Source: Zygnema cylindricum
Lineage: Eukaryota; Streptophyta; Zygnematophyceae; Zygnematales; Zygnemataceae
DNA: 38,662 nt
NCBI GenBank assembly: GCA_037447655.1
Contig: JBBHKE010003330.1
Span: 1-38,662, forward strand
Reading direction: 5' to 3'
Shown here piece by piece: positions 1 through 10,200 of this stretch. The translations under genes and the position numbers were made by a program. Numbering within the stretch: position 1 is the first letter of the stretch; each line of letters begins with the position of its first letter. Under the pieces are notes generated by a model. That model was not told the DNA's origin and ran no database searches. It worked only from the letters and a program-made list of their open reading frames with translations.

Positions 1-660
1 TTATAAGATTTAATTCATGAGGGTGGCTGGTATATATGTAACTCAAGTGTGGGCTTTCATCTTTTTTTTTTTTTTGGTTGCAGGTTTCTGACAATTAAGT
101 GACGCGATGAAGGTTTTGCCTTAGTTTCAAACAATTTTCAATTCCACTTTTTTTCCTCGTACAAATTTTCTTGTGATTGTTTGTTTCAACTGATTCCCAT
201 TTCTCTTCGACTAAACATATCACCTTATTTTTATTCAAGCAAACAGGTAAGTGTCAAATACCTGAGTAAAGAATAAATAAATAGAAATAGTTTGTTAGAT
301 AAAATTTGCTACAAATAAAAACACAGGTCCAGAAATTGATTTGGTTTACTTTTTTGTGAGAGAAACAACAATGAAGGTTAGAGTTATAGGATAATTAGTA
401 AAACTGTTTTCCAAATTTGTAAATCTCTTTTTTTTCCTTTTCTTTTTTTTTCTTTTCCCTGCGGTTCAAAAATGGAAATTTTTCTGTCGACAATTTCTCA
501 ATCTAATTTCAAGAGGGGTTCGAGCAACCACTATCACAAAAGGATAGGACCTCTATTCACAAAAAAGTACGGTTATTTACAAAACGATACGTTTATCCAC
601 ATTAAATACAGTATGACAATGAAGGAGTACTCACCTTTTTGCTAGGTGGGGTTTTTGCAG
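1..660. other. AT-rich non-coding stretch
   Basis: No open frame with coding character is visible on either strand. The stretch is AT-rich, with short T runs near 60-75 and 428-455. It could be intergenic or intronic. Confidence 0.5.
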
Positions 661-662
661 TC

Positions 663-766
663 ATGCTTTCTCATTCAAATATCGTATGGAAGGCAATTGT
701 AACCGAGGGGGACGTGACGGTCGTTTCAGATGAAGGGAGAGAAAAGGGGGAGAGTTTTTGATTATC
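663..766 (+). CDS. possible exon fragment, unknown protein
   Basis: A good acceptor (GTTTTTGCAG) ends near 660. It is followed by an open frame of about 33 codons beginning MLSHSNIVWKAIVTEG and ending in TGA. The base composition is less AT-rich than its surroundings, which suggests coding. No family is recognised, no partner exon is visible, and a chance ORF is quite possible. Confidence 0.2.
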
Positions 767-769
767 ATC

Positions 770-3469
770 CTCCGTCGGGAGCATGTAAAACAGTTTTTCT
801 CATTGGATGAAGGAAGTTTTTATATTACTACTGTCAACTAGGTCTTGTAAATTGGTCATTGTAAGTGGTAGTTATTTGTACAAAATTAGAAATTGAAAAT
901 TAATTCTGGCATCTTTGAAGGTATAGCGCTTTTTTATTTGGCACGTCTATTCCTTTTTTTTTTAAATGATTAGTTGAGATTATGTTATGTACTTCGGTTG
1001 TACCTTTTATCATCGAGAAAGCGGTAAATAAAGGTCCTCTTTCACGAACCTTTTAATTTATCGTTGGCCCTTAGTGATAATTAATTTTTCCATTTAAAAA
1101 AGGTATGGCTCACATTTTTTTTGTCCTCTCTGCAATTTATCGCTTTGAACCTGGTAATGTTTGAAGGGACACATAAAAACAAATATAGCAGTGTTTGTGT
1201 ATCCCATGCCGTTCAAATTTCCGTTTCGTCTGAGTGAAACTGATTTTGTTTTATTGCTTACAGTTTTCTCAAGCCTGCAGTTAATTGGTTCTGAGCCGAA
1301 GAGAAGGTGGAAAGGGGGGAGAGGGAGAAAGGGGGGGGAGAGGAGGGGGAGGATTTAGGCTGCTGATACTGAGGCCACTGCTTTTTTTGATCTAAAGCAT
1401 GATAGCTGCTCTATTCACTTTCTCGCTAACATACATATCCAGCCTTATACAATTCCGTCGAGTTCTGTTTCTTTGTTCCGTTCTGTTTCTTCCGTTCCGC
1501 TCTCATGGCCTGGCCTGTTTCGTTGGCCTGGCCAGGCTTCTACAAGCCTGTAGTTTGTAGGACTGTGCAAAAAAAGAAAAACAGAAAAGGTTGGGGGAAA
1601 GACAGAATCATGAATAAAAAATGCACAGAACGGAAATATACATGTGCCGTCAAGGCCATGTAGTAGGACTTTCCGAAAAAAAAACATGCGAAAACAGAAA
1701 AAGCACAACAGTTCGAAGAAAAAAACAAATCATCAATGTAAAAAAGGAAAACTACAACAGTCCGAAGAAAAAAACAAAATTATGAATAAAGAAAACCGTA
1801 CATAAGAAATAAACATATCAAATAACAAATACACATTACGAGAAGAGCAGTAGAAAGCCAAACAAAAAGACGAAAGATCTTGAAACAAGTAACGGCATTA
1901 CAGAGAACACTAAAGAACTTGGATCAACAAAAAAAAATGTTTACAAATTTAAAACGAATGGAGGATCCTTGATTATTAATGATTGTTGAATATTGATTAT
2001 TGGTTATTCATTGTTGATTATTTATTGTTGATTATTATTGATTTTGATTATTTGGTTAAAGATTATTATGCCTGCTTTTCTATGACCAGATGACAAGAAG
2101 ACCTTTAGTGACATCTGAAGTCACTCGTGTGGAAAATAGGTTCCAATTTATTACCAAAAGTACGCTATAACCTTTCTCTTTTACCACACCTTGAGGAAAA
2201 AAAAAAGGGGAAGTGGTGTTTAGTCTCCATTGAAAAATTTATCGCCAATAAGATTTCTAAATCATTATAATCTGTTAAGTGTATTTATAAATATCAGTTT
2301 ACTCATCACATAAGAAAGTTTCTAACAATAGTAAAGATACTTTGCAAAGACGAAATCGAAAAACCTAATCGCTATTAGTGTTAAATATTTTCGGGCACTA
2401 AAACGTCTTTAAATTTATTGCCAACAGTTAGATTTCTCTCCCTAAGGAGCAATAGAGCAAGCTATAGGTCTCACCTTTTGATCGTGACGTCACAATTAAA
2501 AATTGGAAAACTCTACAATGAGAAAAACTATTTTTTAGTTTTTAAAACATGTTTAACACTATAATAGCGATGGGCAGTGTAGCATAAAAACTTGAAGAAA
2601 AAATTACTGAAGAGAGTTAAAAGAAATGTTTAATAACAACCATCTTCACAACTCCAGTTTCAAAAATCACATGAAAAAACGTGACATATGAGCATTGTTC
2701 TTATAAAATTTCAAGAAGTATGGTTCATAAATTCCTAAGACAGTTTTGGTTAGAGGCAAGTATGATCTGAAGGATCTGAAAATGTCCACAATTTAAAAAA
2801 TCAAAGCAGTAAAAGGCATTTCTCAAAAAACTTGAAACTATGGATCTGAATGGGAGATGCAGGAAGGAGTAACCCTAAACATATGGATGACGACATTGGA
2901 GACGCTACATGCGGGTATTCCGTACATACGCGGGTATTCATAAATACTGAGTGATTTTTTTTTTTTGCTACATTTTTGTGAAGTGTGCTTTTTTTTAGGC
3001 GGTTGTTTTTTTTTTTTTATTTATTTTATTAATTATTTTTCTCTTTTTTGTTTTTTTACAAGCGACAAATGTCGAATTTATCGGAATTCAGAATTATTCT
3101 GAAATTTTGTTTTATCCGAAAACCAATTCTTTGACAGAAATTGCTGTTTTTCAGTTTTTTGAAAAACCATCAAAACAACCTAAAATTGGAGTGGTACATA
3201 TTTTTTCCTTTTGATTTTTTTTATTTTATTTTTCAACGTTTTTTTTCTGTTTTTTTTTTTTCAAATACGATTTTCGCTTATTTGTTTGTTGATTCTTTTT
3301 TGTTTTTTTTTTTTTTTCAGGAATTGTCAAATTTTTTTGGGACAAAAGTTTTTTTCCCAGCGACCCGAACTCCACGGGAATTGTAAATATCGACTTTTTT
3401 TCGAAAGAAAGAGACCCGGAAGAAATAATGTAAGTTTTTTTTTTTTTTTGTGTTTTTTTTAATTAATTA

Positions 3470-3470
<1 letters not shown>
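770..3470. other. gene-free AT-rich DNA with low-complexity tracts
   Basis: Apart from the MITE copy at 2363-2581 there is no supported gene. The stretch holds a G-rich patch near 1310-1355, repeated TTGATTATT words near 1975-2060, and many T or A homopolymers of 8-18 nt. The longest frames here are translations of T-rich sequence (Phe-rich) and were not called. Confidence 0.5.
2363..2581. mobile_element. MITE copy A, 5' end degraded
   Basis: The left end carries ATCGCTATTAGTGTTAAA. The right end carries its imperfect inverse, AACACTATAATAGCGATG followed by GGCAGTGTA. The interior word GACGTCACAATTAAAAATTG and the AATGAGAAAAACTA block recur in the copy at 8384-8767. There is no coding capacity. 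It belongs to the family described at 5266-5643. Confidence 0.5.
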
Positions 3471-3480
<10 letters not shown>

Positions 3481-3500
<20 letters not shown>

Positions 3501-3509
3501 TTCTTTTTT

Positions 3510-3590
<81 letters not shown>
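3481..3590. repeat. poly(T) tract, about 110 nt
   Basis: The tract is almost uninterrupted T, broken by single C and A bases, and is followed by a (CT)n block at 3601-3645. It could be the A-tail of a retrocopy on the minus strand, but no retrocopy body is recognised beside it. Simple slippage is equally possible. Confidence 0.8.
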
Positions 3591-3593
<3 letters not shown>

Positions 3594-3677
3594 GACGCTT
3601 TTTCTCTCTCTCTGTCTCTCTCCCCCTCCCTCTCTCTCTCCTGGGGGTCCCCAGAAGGGTCGCAGGGAGAGACAGTG

Positions 3678-3728
3678 ATGGCCGCGGTGGCTGTTATCCT
3701 CGTGGTCATCTCCCTGCTTTATGGATAG
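3678..3728 (+). CDS. possible signal-peptide-like mini-ORF
   Basis: An ATG in good context (CAGTGATGGCC) opens the frame MAAVAVILVVISLLYG and ends at TAG. The peptide is a strongly hydrophobic N-terminal segment of the secretory-signal kind in a locally GC-rich stretch. It might be the first exon of the gene whose unrecognised exon lies at 4893-5246. No GT donor is present before the stop, so this link is weak. Confidence 0.2.
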   Translation: MAAVAVILVVISLLYG

Positions 3729-4060
3729 GGGCTAGGGGGGGGGGGGGGGGGGGAAGGAGAGAAGGAAAGAGAAGGGAAGGGAAGGGAGGTAAGACGGAAT
3801 AATCTGTTGGGGGGGGGGGGGGGGATAGGGGTTAGGAGGGGTTGGGTTGGGTAGAGTTGGGGAGGGAAGGATGGGTTTGAGGGGGGGGAGGGTGGTAGTA
3901 TAGGTTAGGGGAGCAAGGGGAGGAGGGTTAGAGGGAGATAGGTTAGGGGGGTAGAGGGAGATAGGTAAGGGGAGTAGGGGGAGAAGGGTTATGGGAGGTA
4001 GGTTAGGGGGGTTGAGAGAGTTAGGTTAGGAGAGGTAGGTTAGGGGGGTAGAGGGAAGGG
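3729..4060 (+). repeat. G-rich telomere-like / G-quadruplex array
   Basis: The plus strand is almost devoid of C. It carries pure G runs of 12-17 nt near 3736 and 3810. A degenerate array follows, built on GGTTAGGGG, GATAGGTTAGGGG and GTAGAGGGAGA words. Four or more GGG runs lie within any 30-40 nt, so quadruplex folding of this strand is likely. The TTAGGG core resembles telomeric DNA but spacing is irregular. It may be an interstitial telomere-like array or slipped G-rich sequence. Confidence 0.7.
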
Positions 4061-4892
4061 TTTTTTAAGTTATTTTGAGTTTAGAAGAGTTTTTTCTTTT
4101 ATTGTTTTTGTAGTTTTTTTTTTTTTTTTTTCATCAACTTGTACTTTATTATGAACCAGTTTTAGTTTATAGGTGGAGTAGGGGTGGAGGGATAGAGAGA
4201 GAGAGGTAGAGTAAATTCGAACAAGAAGATTTTGTAGAGAGTTTTTTCACATCTTTTAAATGGAGTTTTTTAATTTCGAAATTTCTCTCCTTTTTGTTTT
4301 TTTTTGTATTTTGATGTTTTTTCTTTCTTGAATGTACTTTTTTTTATGCAAATGCCTTTTCTTTATACAAAAATTTAAATAATTTTGTTATTTTTTTAAT
4401 GTCGTATTGTTGCATGGATCTGTTTTTTTTTTTTTTTTTGTTATTTTTTGTTATGAGTATGATGTGAGTGGCTGTATTTTCTTTAACAAAACAAAAAAAA
4501 AAAAAAAACAAAAAAAAATGCAATGCTCGTTTGAGGCAAAGTGGTACTAGAGGAATATTCCCAAAAGGAAAAAAACGTTTTAAATAATTCCTCTAAAATT
4601 TTTTCAAAAAAAAACTTTTTTTTTTACCACTTTTAAAAGAATGTCCTATAGATGTAGAACATATGAAAGCTAAGAACTTAACCGTATTTTTTGGTTTTTT
4701 GGAGACACCTTGTTAATTCCATTATATCCATACTGACGAATCATGAAAATTTTAAATTAAATAAATACCCATTTTATGCCCTTTTTTATTTAATTGATTC
4801 TCGACCGAATGGGATACGGAGCCTTTAAATTTACTGTTGCCTTTCATCCTGGTTTTGCTACTCTGCCTGTGTCTGTAGTTATGTTGCGGCAG
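4061..4892. other. gene-free T-rich DNA
   Basis: The stretch holds T-rich runs and an A-rich run near 4492-4515, with no supported gene. The last ~80 bases can be read as a hydrophobic peptide containing LLLPFILVLLLCLCL, but a stop follows and this frame does not join the exon at 4893 without a frameshift. Confidence 0.4.
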
Positions 4893-5246
4893 GCATCGAG
4901 TGGGCGAGTAGTGTCGAAATACTCAGTGACTACAGGCCGTGGGGTGGCGTGGAGGTGGAGCCGTGGTACAAGTGCAACATAACAGTGTGGAAACTGGCAA
5001 CACAGTGGGGATCACTGAGAGCACTAAGATACGATGATACCGGCGTCACCCTTGGGGAATTGGAGCTCAACAATGTCGACGTGGTACACAACAAGGAGGG
5101 TATTCTTGACGCACTGAGGTATCTCACAGCTAACAGGGCATATCCACACAGCCTCTCTGAGTACTTGGGCAAGGACAACGTGGTTGCACTGCGCAGTTTC
5201 ACAAGGGGTGCCAAGGATGCACTGGGGGTGAACGAGCCCAAGCTTC
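4893..5246 (+). CDS. unrecognised exon, hypothetical protein
   Basis: I do not recognise this protein. The exon lies between an acceptor (TTGCGGCAG) and a candidate donor (CTTC|GTACAA). It has an open frame of 117 codons, is clearly GC-richer than its flanks, and uses normal codons. The product is rich in Trp and Tyr near its start (SDYRPWGGVEVEPWYKC) and then contains LGELELNNVDVV and ANRAYPHSLSEYLGK. There are two Cys and no obvious domain motif. Both ends have the same phase, so the exon could be skipped without a frameshift. A MITE begins 20 bp downstream. It could be one exon of a larger secreted or membrane protein; no neighbouring exon is secure. Confidence 0.45.
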
Positions 5247-5265
5247 GTACAATTCTCCCATATAC

Positions 5266-5643
5266 TACACCGTGTATCGCTATTATTGTTGTTAATTATC
5301 GCTATTAGTGTTGTTAATTATCGCTGTTAGTGTTGTTAATTATCGCAATTAATGTTATTAATAATCGCTATTAATGTGGTTAATTATTGCTATTAGTGTT
5401 GTTAATTATCGCAATTAATGTTATTAATAATCGCTATTAATGTTGTTAATGTTATTTTCTCCACTTAAAACATCTTTTCGCCACAGACACAAGTCCGATT
5501 TTCAGTGGGAGACCACCATTTGGAAGGTGAGAAGCTTACCTTCTTATCTCAACCGTCGGATTAACTATCTGACGACTGTGCAAGGAGAAAAGATGTTTTA
5601 AGTTGGAAAAAAAATAGTAACACTAATAGTGATACATGGTGTA
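5266..5643. mobile_element. MITE copy B with internal tandem repeats
   Basis: The ends are inverted repeats: TACACCGTGTATCGCTATTA on the left and, read inverted, TACACCATGTATCACTATTA on the right. Each lies beside a TA, suggesting a Tc1/mariner-type TA target duplication. Nested inside are a second inverted pair (CTTAAAACATCTTTTC near 5465, its inverse near 5586) and a central palindrome GGTGAGAAGCTTACC near 5526. The left half is expanded into about eight copies of a 22-23-bp unit (TTGTTAATTATCGCTATTAG type). It has no coding capacity and is therefore non-autonomous. Confidence 0.7.
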
Positions 5644-5648
5644 CTCTG

Positions 5649-5870
5649 ACTGTGCATATATCGATTCTCACTGTATGCATATATCGACTCTCACTGTATG
5701 CATATATCGCGACTCTCACTGTATGCATATATATCGACTCTCACTGTATGCATATATTGACTCTCACTGTATGCATATATCGACTCACTGTATGCATATG
5801 TCGACTCACTAAATGCATACATCAACTCTCACTGTATGCATACATCGACTCTCATTGTATGTACTCAACA
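5649..5870. repeat. ~23-bp minisatellite
   Basis: About nine tandem copies of CATATATCGACTCTCACTGT plus ATG, with some short units. It directly follows the MITE. The long frame across it (Ile/Tyr/Cys repeats) is a by-product of the repeat and is not called. Confidence 0.85.
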
Positions 5871-5879
5871 TGAGGGTAG

Positions 5880-6570
5880 ACTTCTATCGTATAACTTCCC
5901 AAAGAGAATTATTGATTTTTGACTAAAGACTTATGTCCTCCTGACCGTATGAAAAAAAAAATGGCATCTTATATTTTGATTGGACAGTGTATGCTGACAA
6001 AAATCAAACATGCATCAAATCGAGACGACTAAAGCCAAAAACATATAAAAAAAAAAAAAAAATAAAATCAAAGGCAAAATCAAGAGACTTAAGACCAAAT
6101 TGTTCTCTTTCCTAAAATCACTACTATATTTTCTTAGATAACACAAAAAAAATATTCCACTCCCATTAAAAGACAGCAAGCAAAAAAATAGAAAAGTCAT
6201 AGTACTGCATATTTCAGGTGGAAATGCTAACCAGTTTTGTCTTATTCCCCATCATTGATTGGCTACAAATGTATTCAATTTTTTTATTGTTTACATGGCA
6301 TCAACCTGACTGGATTGCATTACGGAAAACTGTACAATACCACCATGGAGTCAACTAAACCCTAAAAACCTCCCCCCCCCCCCCAAAAAAAAAACATCGA
6401 CTATCCAGAAAGCTATACATGTTCCCCTAGACTCCAAACTTTTAAAGTCCACCTTCACCTTCTCTAATTGTTTCAAATTTTCGACTTATCGAAAAAAAAA
6501 AAAAAAAAGAGAGATGAATGTAAAGTAAACATAATGTACTCTCGTAAGGCATCAAAAGCCTCCCATTAAA
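5880..6570. other. gene-free stretch with A and C homopolymers
   Basis: Nothing coding is visible. There are poly(A) runs near 6048 and 6492 and a pure C run of 13 nt near 6372. It lies beyond the 3' end of the YTH gene (minus strand). Confidence 0.45.
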
Positions 6571-6579
6571 TTCAACATG

Positions 6580-6750
6580 CCACAATTCCTGGTCAATTCC
6601 TGGTCAATTCCTGGTCAATTCCTGGTCAGTTTCTGGTCAAATTTTTGGTTTTTGGGTCAATTTTTGGTCAACTTTCGGTCAATTTCAGGTCAATTTCTGG
6701 TCAATTTCTGGTCAAATTTTCGGTCAATTTCCGGTGAATTTCCGGTCATC
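6580..6750. repeat. 12-bp minisatellite (GGTCAATTTCTG)n
   Basis: About 14 tandem units of GGTCAATTTCTG with drift (CCTGGTCAATT, TTTCGGTCAATT). Because 12 is a multiple of 3, every frame repeats every four residues, which produces a misleading open frame (QFLVNFRS type) on the plus strand. It lies a few hundred bp downstream of the YTH gene stop codon. Confidence 0.85.
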
Positions 6751-7070
6751 ACTTCAAAACTTCTCGCAAGGACAGGGAGAAACTTTTCCTAAACGAGACA
6801 GAATATAAGAGTTAAAAGCATCTATGTTATTTAACATAGACTTTACACGCTTTAAAAGGCACCAACAAGCCCAGTAATACCCGCCGAAAAATACTTGAAA
6901 ATAAAGCAAAAATGGAGCAAATCTATTGCTTCGCTGGTTAAGGTTAACTCCCGCGGTTGCAGAAAAAAGATATCTGGATAAATTTTGTCTCTTCTGCCTG
7001 TTTTTCCCATAAGTTTTGTCCATTCTGCCTATTGCTTCCCCTTGATACGAATTCTCCCAAATTCAAACTT

Positions 7071-7269
7071 TTACCCTCGGTGAATGGCGCTCCTCAAAGC
7101 CGTTCGAGGGACATCCTCTCCCCCATTCTGACTGATGAGTCCTCTCTCTCTCTCCCTCCCTCTCCCCCCTCGGATATGAGAGGAGTCCTGCGAGCGGGAC
7201 CTTCCCATCAAAGGAGCCTCCATCTGCAGCTCTGTATCTGCTGTTGTCTTATTCCACCTCTGTCTTGAC
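7071..7269 (-). CDS. YTH gene exon 10: Arg/Gly-rich tail and stop
   Basis: The acceptor is TTGATTTGCAG. One base completes the Gly codon, then 65 codons run to TAA. The tail is rich in Arg, Ser and Gly ([22 protein letters not shown]), as in many RNA-binding nuclear proteins. The stop overlaps a potential donor (CGAGG|GTAAAA), so a further exon is not excluded; none is visible. Confidence 0.55.
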
Positions 7270-10200
7270 CTGCAAATCAATTATTTTAGGTTTTATATTT
7301 TTTAGGTGAATTGCCCATGTTCCATATTTTTTACATTCAAATCTATTTTCAGGTTTACACTTTTTATGATTGATTAATACTTTTCAGAAGTGAATTGCGT
7401 GGAGACCAATTTCTTGATACACGATCCGAGAAATTGTAGTTTTTATGTTATCGTCATTAATTAAAATAAGTTCGGAATGACTGATGTACTGTCATTAGGT
7501 AATAAGAATACACGGTGTACTTTTCAGGTAAATTGCCATGTCCGATTCTTTTTACATTCAAACCCATTATTTTCGGGTTTTTACCTTTGAGTTGTATCGC
7601 CCACTTTCCGCATTCAAATCCATTATTTCAAATCTATACATTTCTTTTAAATTGCACATGTTTCCATGTATTTACATTCTTCCTGTTCATTTAATGCTCT
7701 TACTTTCTAGTAAAATTGGCCAATGTGATCCATTGTTTACTGCTCTAGCGCCAGTTCTGTGTATGTTAACTTGTTACCTTATAGGGTAATTCCATTATCA
7801 AATTTCTCTCGTGATTTACAAGCAATCATACAGTTTTGTGAGTAAATGTACGTACAGTTTACTGGTAAAACTGTATTAGAGTGCATGGTAATTCACAAAA
7901 TATAAGTAACATCCCATTATAAATAGGGCTATCATAAATCAAAGCAAAGCTCCTTCCTTTTATGACACGAATGATTTTTGTTTGTCGTAAACATTGAAGG
8001 AAAAACCACTGATACCCTTTAAACAAAAAAACAAACTTTATGAAAGCAACATTTTATGATCCGGCACATTACAAATAATATAAAAGCAAACACTGGAAGG
8101 TGTCTTACATTCCCTCTAAAAAATGGGCTTACCCTTCCTCCTTAAAGTGCCTCCCCGAGCTTCCTGGTCCCCACTCTCCTCCAAAAACCTGATCTTGGGA
8201 AGCCTGCCATAGTCCAGGTTCCTGGAAAAAGAAAAAATAAAAAGGATATTAATCAAAAGAGACATTTTTGTTTCCCTTCAGAAGCAACAAACTGAAGCTC
8301 TCCACCAACAGGAAAATACTAGTTGGTAACGACTCATTGTAGGTTACACAAATAAAATAAAAAAAGGGTTTCTGTTTGTGAAGTACACCGTGAATCATTA
8401 TTACCATTAATAACCCTAATATGGTAAAATCGATATAACAATACTGATTTTTTTTCTTAACGCGAATTAAGTCAGCGATCAGAAGTGTTCCACCTTGCTT
8501 GGACCTAAATTAGAAATAATGACAATAAAATAAAAACCACGCTATAATTACCACACATCGTTATTAGAGTTACACAATTTTCCGGGCAGTCCAAAAAGTT
8601 TAGCTCTGTGATAAACCGTTGAATTTTTTTTCCGAGGCAAGCAATCAAAAAGTAAGGGTCTTACCCTTCAGTCGTAACATCACAATTGAGAATCGGAAAA
8701 TATGTGATGAGAAAAACAACTTTGACTGCCCGAAAGATGTTTAACCCTAATGACAGATCACGCTGTAGTGTTCACATGAGTTTATTGCACAAAGATTCCA
8801 TGGGCAAAACCTAACAGTAATGATTGGTATTATTGACAAAAACAAAATATTGGCAATTATTTATAGCGTTTGTGATATGAAATGATTTAGAAGATAACTA
8901 AAAACACATCCCTGGAAATACAAAAGAGATACAATTATAACTCCTTGGCACTTGAAATTCACAGTGAAGCCGTATTACTTCTCAGAGAAAGAAAGGGGAG
9001 GGGAAGGAGGAGAGGGAGAGGGAGACGGAGAGGGAGGAGGGGGAGGGGGAGGGAGAGGGGGAGGGAGAGGGAGAGGGGGAGGGAGAGGGAGAGGGAGAGG
9101 GAGAGGGAGAGGGAGAGGGAGAGGGAGAGGGAGAGGGAGAGGGAGAGGGAGAGGGAGAGGGAGAGGGAGAGGGAGAGGGAGAGGGAGAGGGAGAGGGAGA
9201 GGGAGAGGGAGAGGGAGAGGGAGAGGGAGAGGGAGAGGGAGAGGGAGAGGGAGAGGGAGAGGGAGAGGGAGAGGGAGAGGGAGAGGGAGAGGGAGAGGGA
9301 GAGGGAGAGGGAGAGGGAGAGGGAGAGGGAGAGGGAGAGGGAGAGGGAGAGGGAGAGGGAGAGGGAGAGGGAGAGGGAGAGGGAGAGGGAGAGGGAGAGG
9401 GAGAGGGAGAGGGAGAGGGAGAGGGAGAGGGAGAGGGAGAGGGAGGGGGAGAGGGAGAGGGAGAGGGGGAGAGGGAGGGGGAGAGGGAGAGGGAGGGAGG
9501 GGGGAGAGGGAGGGGGAGAGGGAGAGGGAGAGGGAGGGGGAGGGGAGAGGGAGGGAGGGAGGGAGGGAGGGAGGGAGGGAGGGAGGGAGGGAGGGAGGTG
9601 TTGTTTTTGAAAAGTGAGTTTCGTGCGTACACAATGATTTGTGAATAGTTGACGCGATTTTTAATGCGTATGCTATCTTGATTTACTGTGGAGGATCGAA
9701 TGGATTTGCGAATTGGGGGAGTTATGGTACTAATTGTTTTGGGATGTACGGAATTAATTGAGTGGCGCAAACAAACGTAAGGAAAGATACGGAATATATG
9801 AGTCAAATGTACGGCGGATCGCGAAGCGATCCGATTTGGAATGTTTTGGAAAGGTACGCCGCAGGGTACGAATCATAATGATGACGAAAGGAATTCGAAC
9901 TGAAAGTGGAGTGAGCGACATTGAGTGAAAAGGACGCCGCCAGTACGGACTAATTTGGATGAGGTGACGTCAGTTCGTCAAGTGGATTGTGTTATCGCGT
10001 GACACAACATCAATTATGCCGAATAAGAAGCTACGGACGGCGGCGCCGTCAGTTTGGTCATTTTGGTGAGGGACGCGAAATCGCGTCCATCACATGATAT
10101 GTATTTTGGACGGTCCCGATTAATTTAACGAAATTCGTAAGGTTTGTAAATATTTACAACAATGTTTTGTCCTATGTGTATTAATTATTAGTGTAGATCT

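Noticed and set aside
3141-3462. Phe-rich open frames on the plus strand
   Set aside because: They are translations of T homopolymers with no splice or domain support.
5266-5870. Possible CRISPR-like array (regular repeats with short spacers)
   Set aside because: The units are contiguous without unique spacers and the DNA is eukaryotic. It is a MITE plus minisatellite.
5652-5873. Apparent Tyr/Ile/Cys repeat protein
   Set aside because: It coincides exactly with the 23-bp minisatellite.
6754-7023. 89-codon minus-strand frame downstream of the YTH stop
   Set aside because: It has no acceptor and no recognised motif. Its content looks like 3' UTR.
7128-7142. CTGATGAG core resembling a hammerhead ribozyme
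   Set aside because: No GAAA box or paired stems follow at the right distance, and the stretch lies in an Arg-rich coding exon of the YTH gene on the other strand.
9594-9598. GGAGG as target-site duplication of the copia element
   Set aside because: The same pentamer follows the right LTR, but both lie in GGGA repeats, so the match carries no information.
8945-9806. Long overlapping frames of Arg-Glu, Arg-Gly, Ser-Pro and Leu-Pro repeats on both strands
   Set aside because: All are translations of the (GGGAGA)n array. Every frame is open because the hexamer contains no stop.
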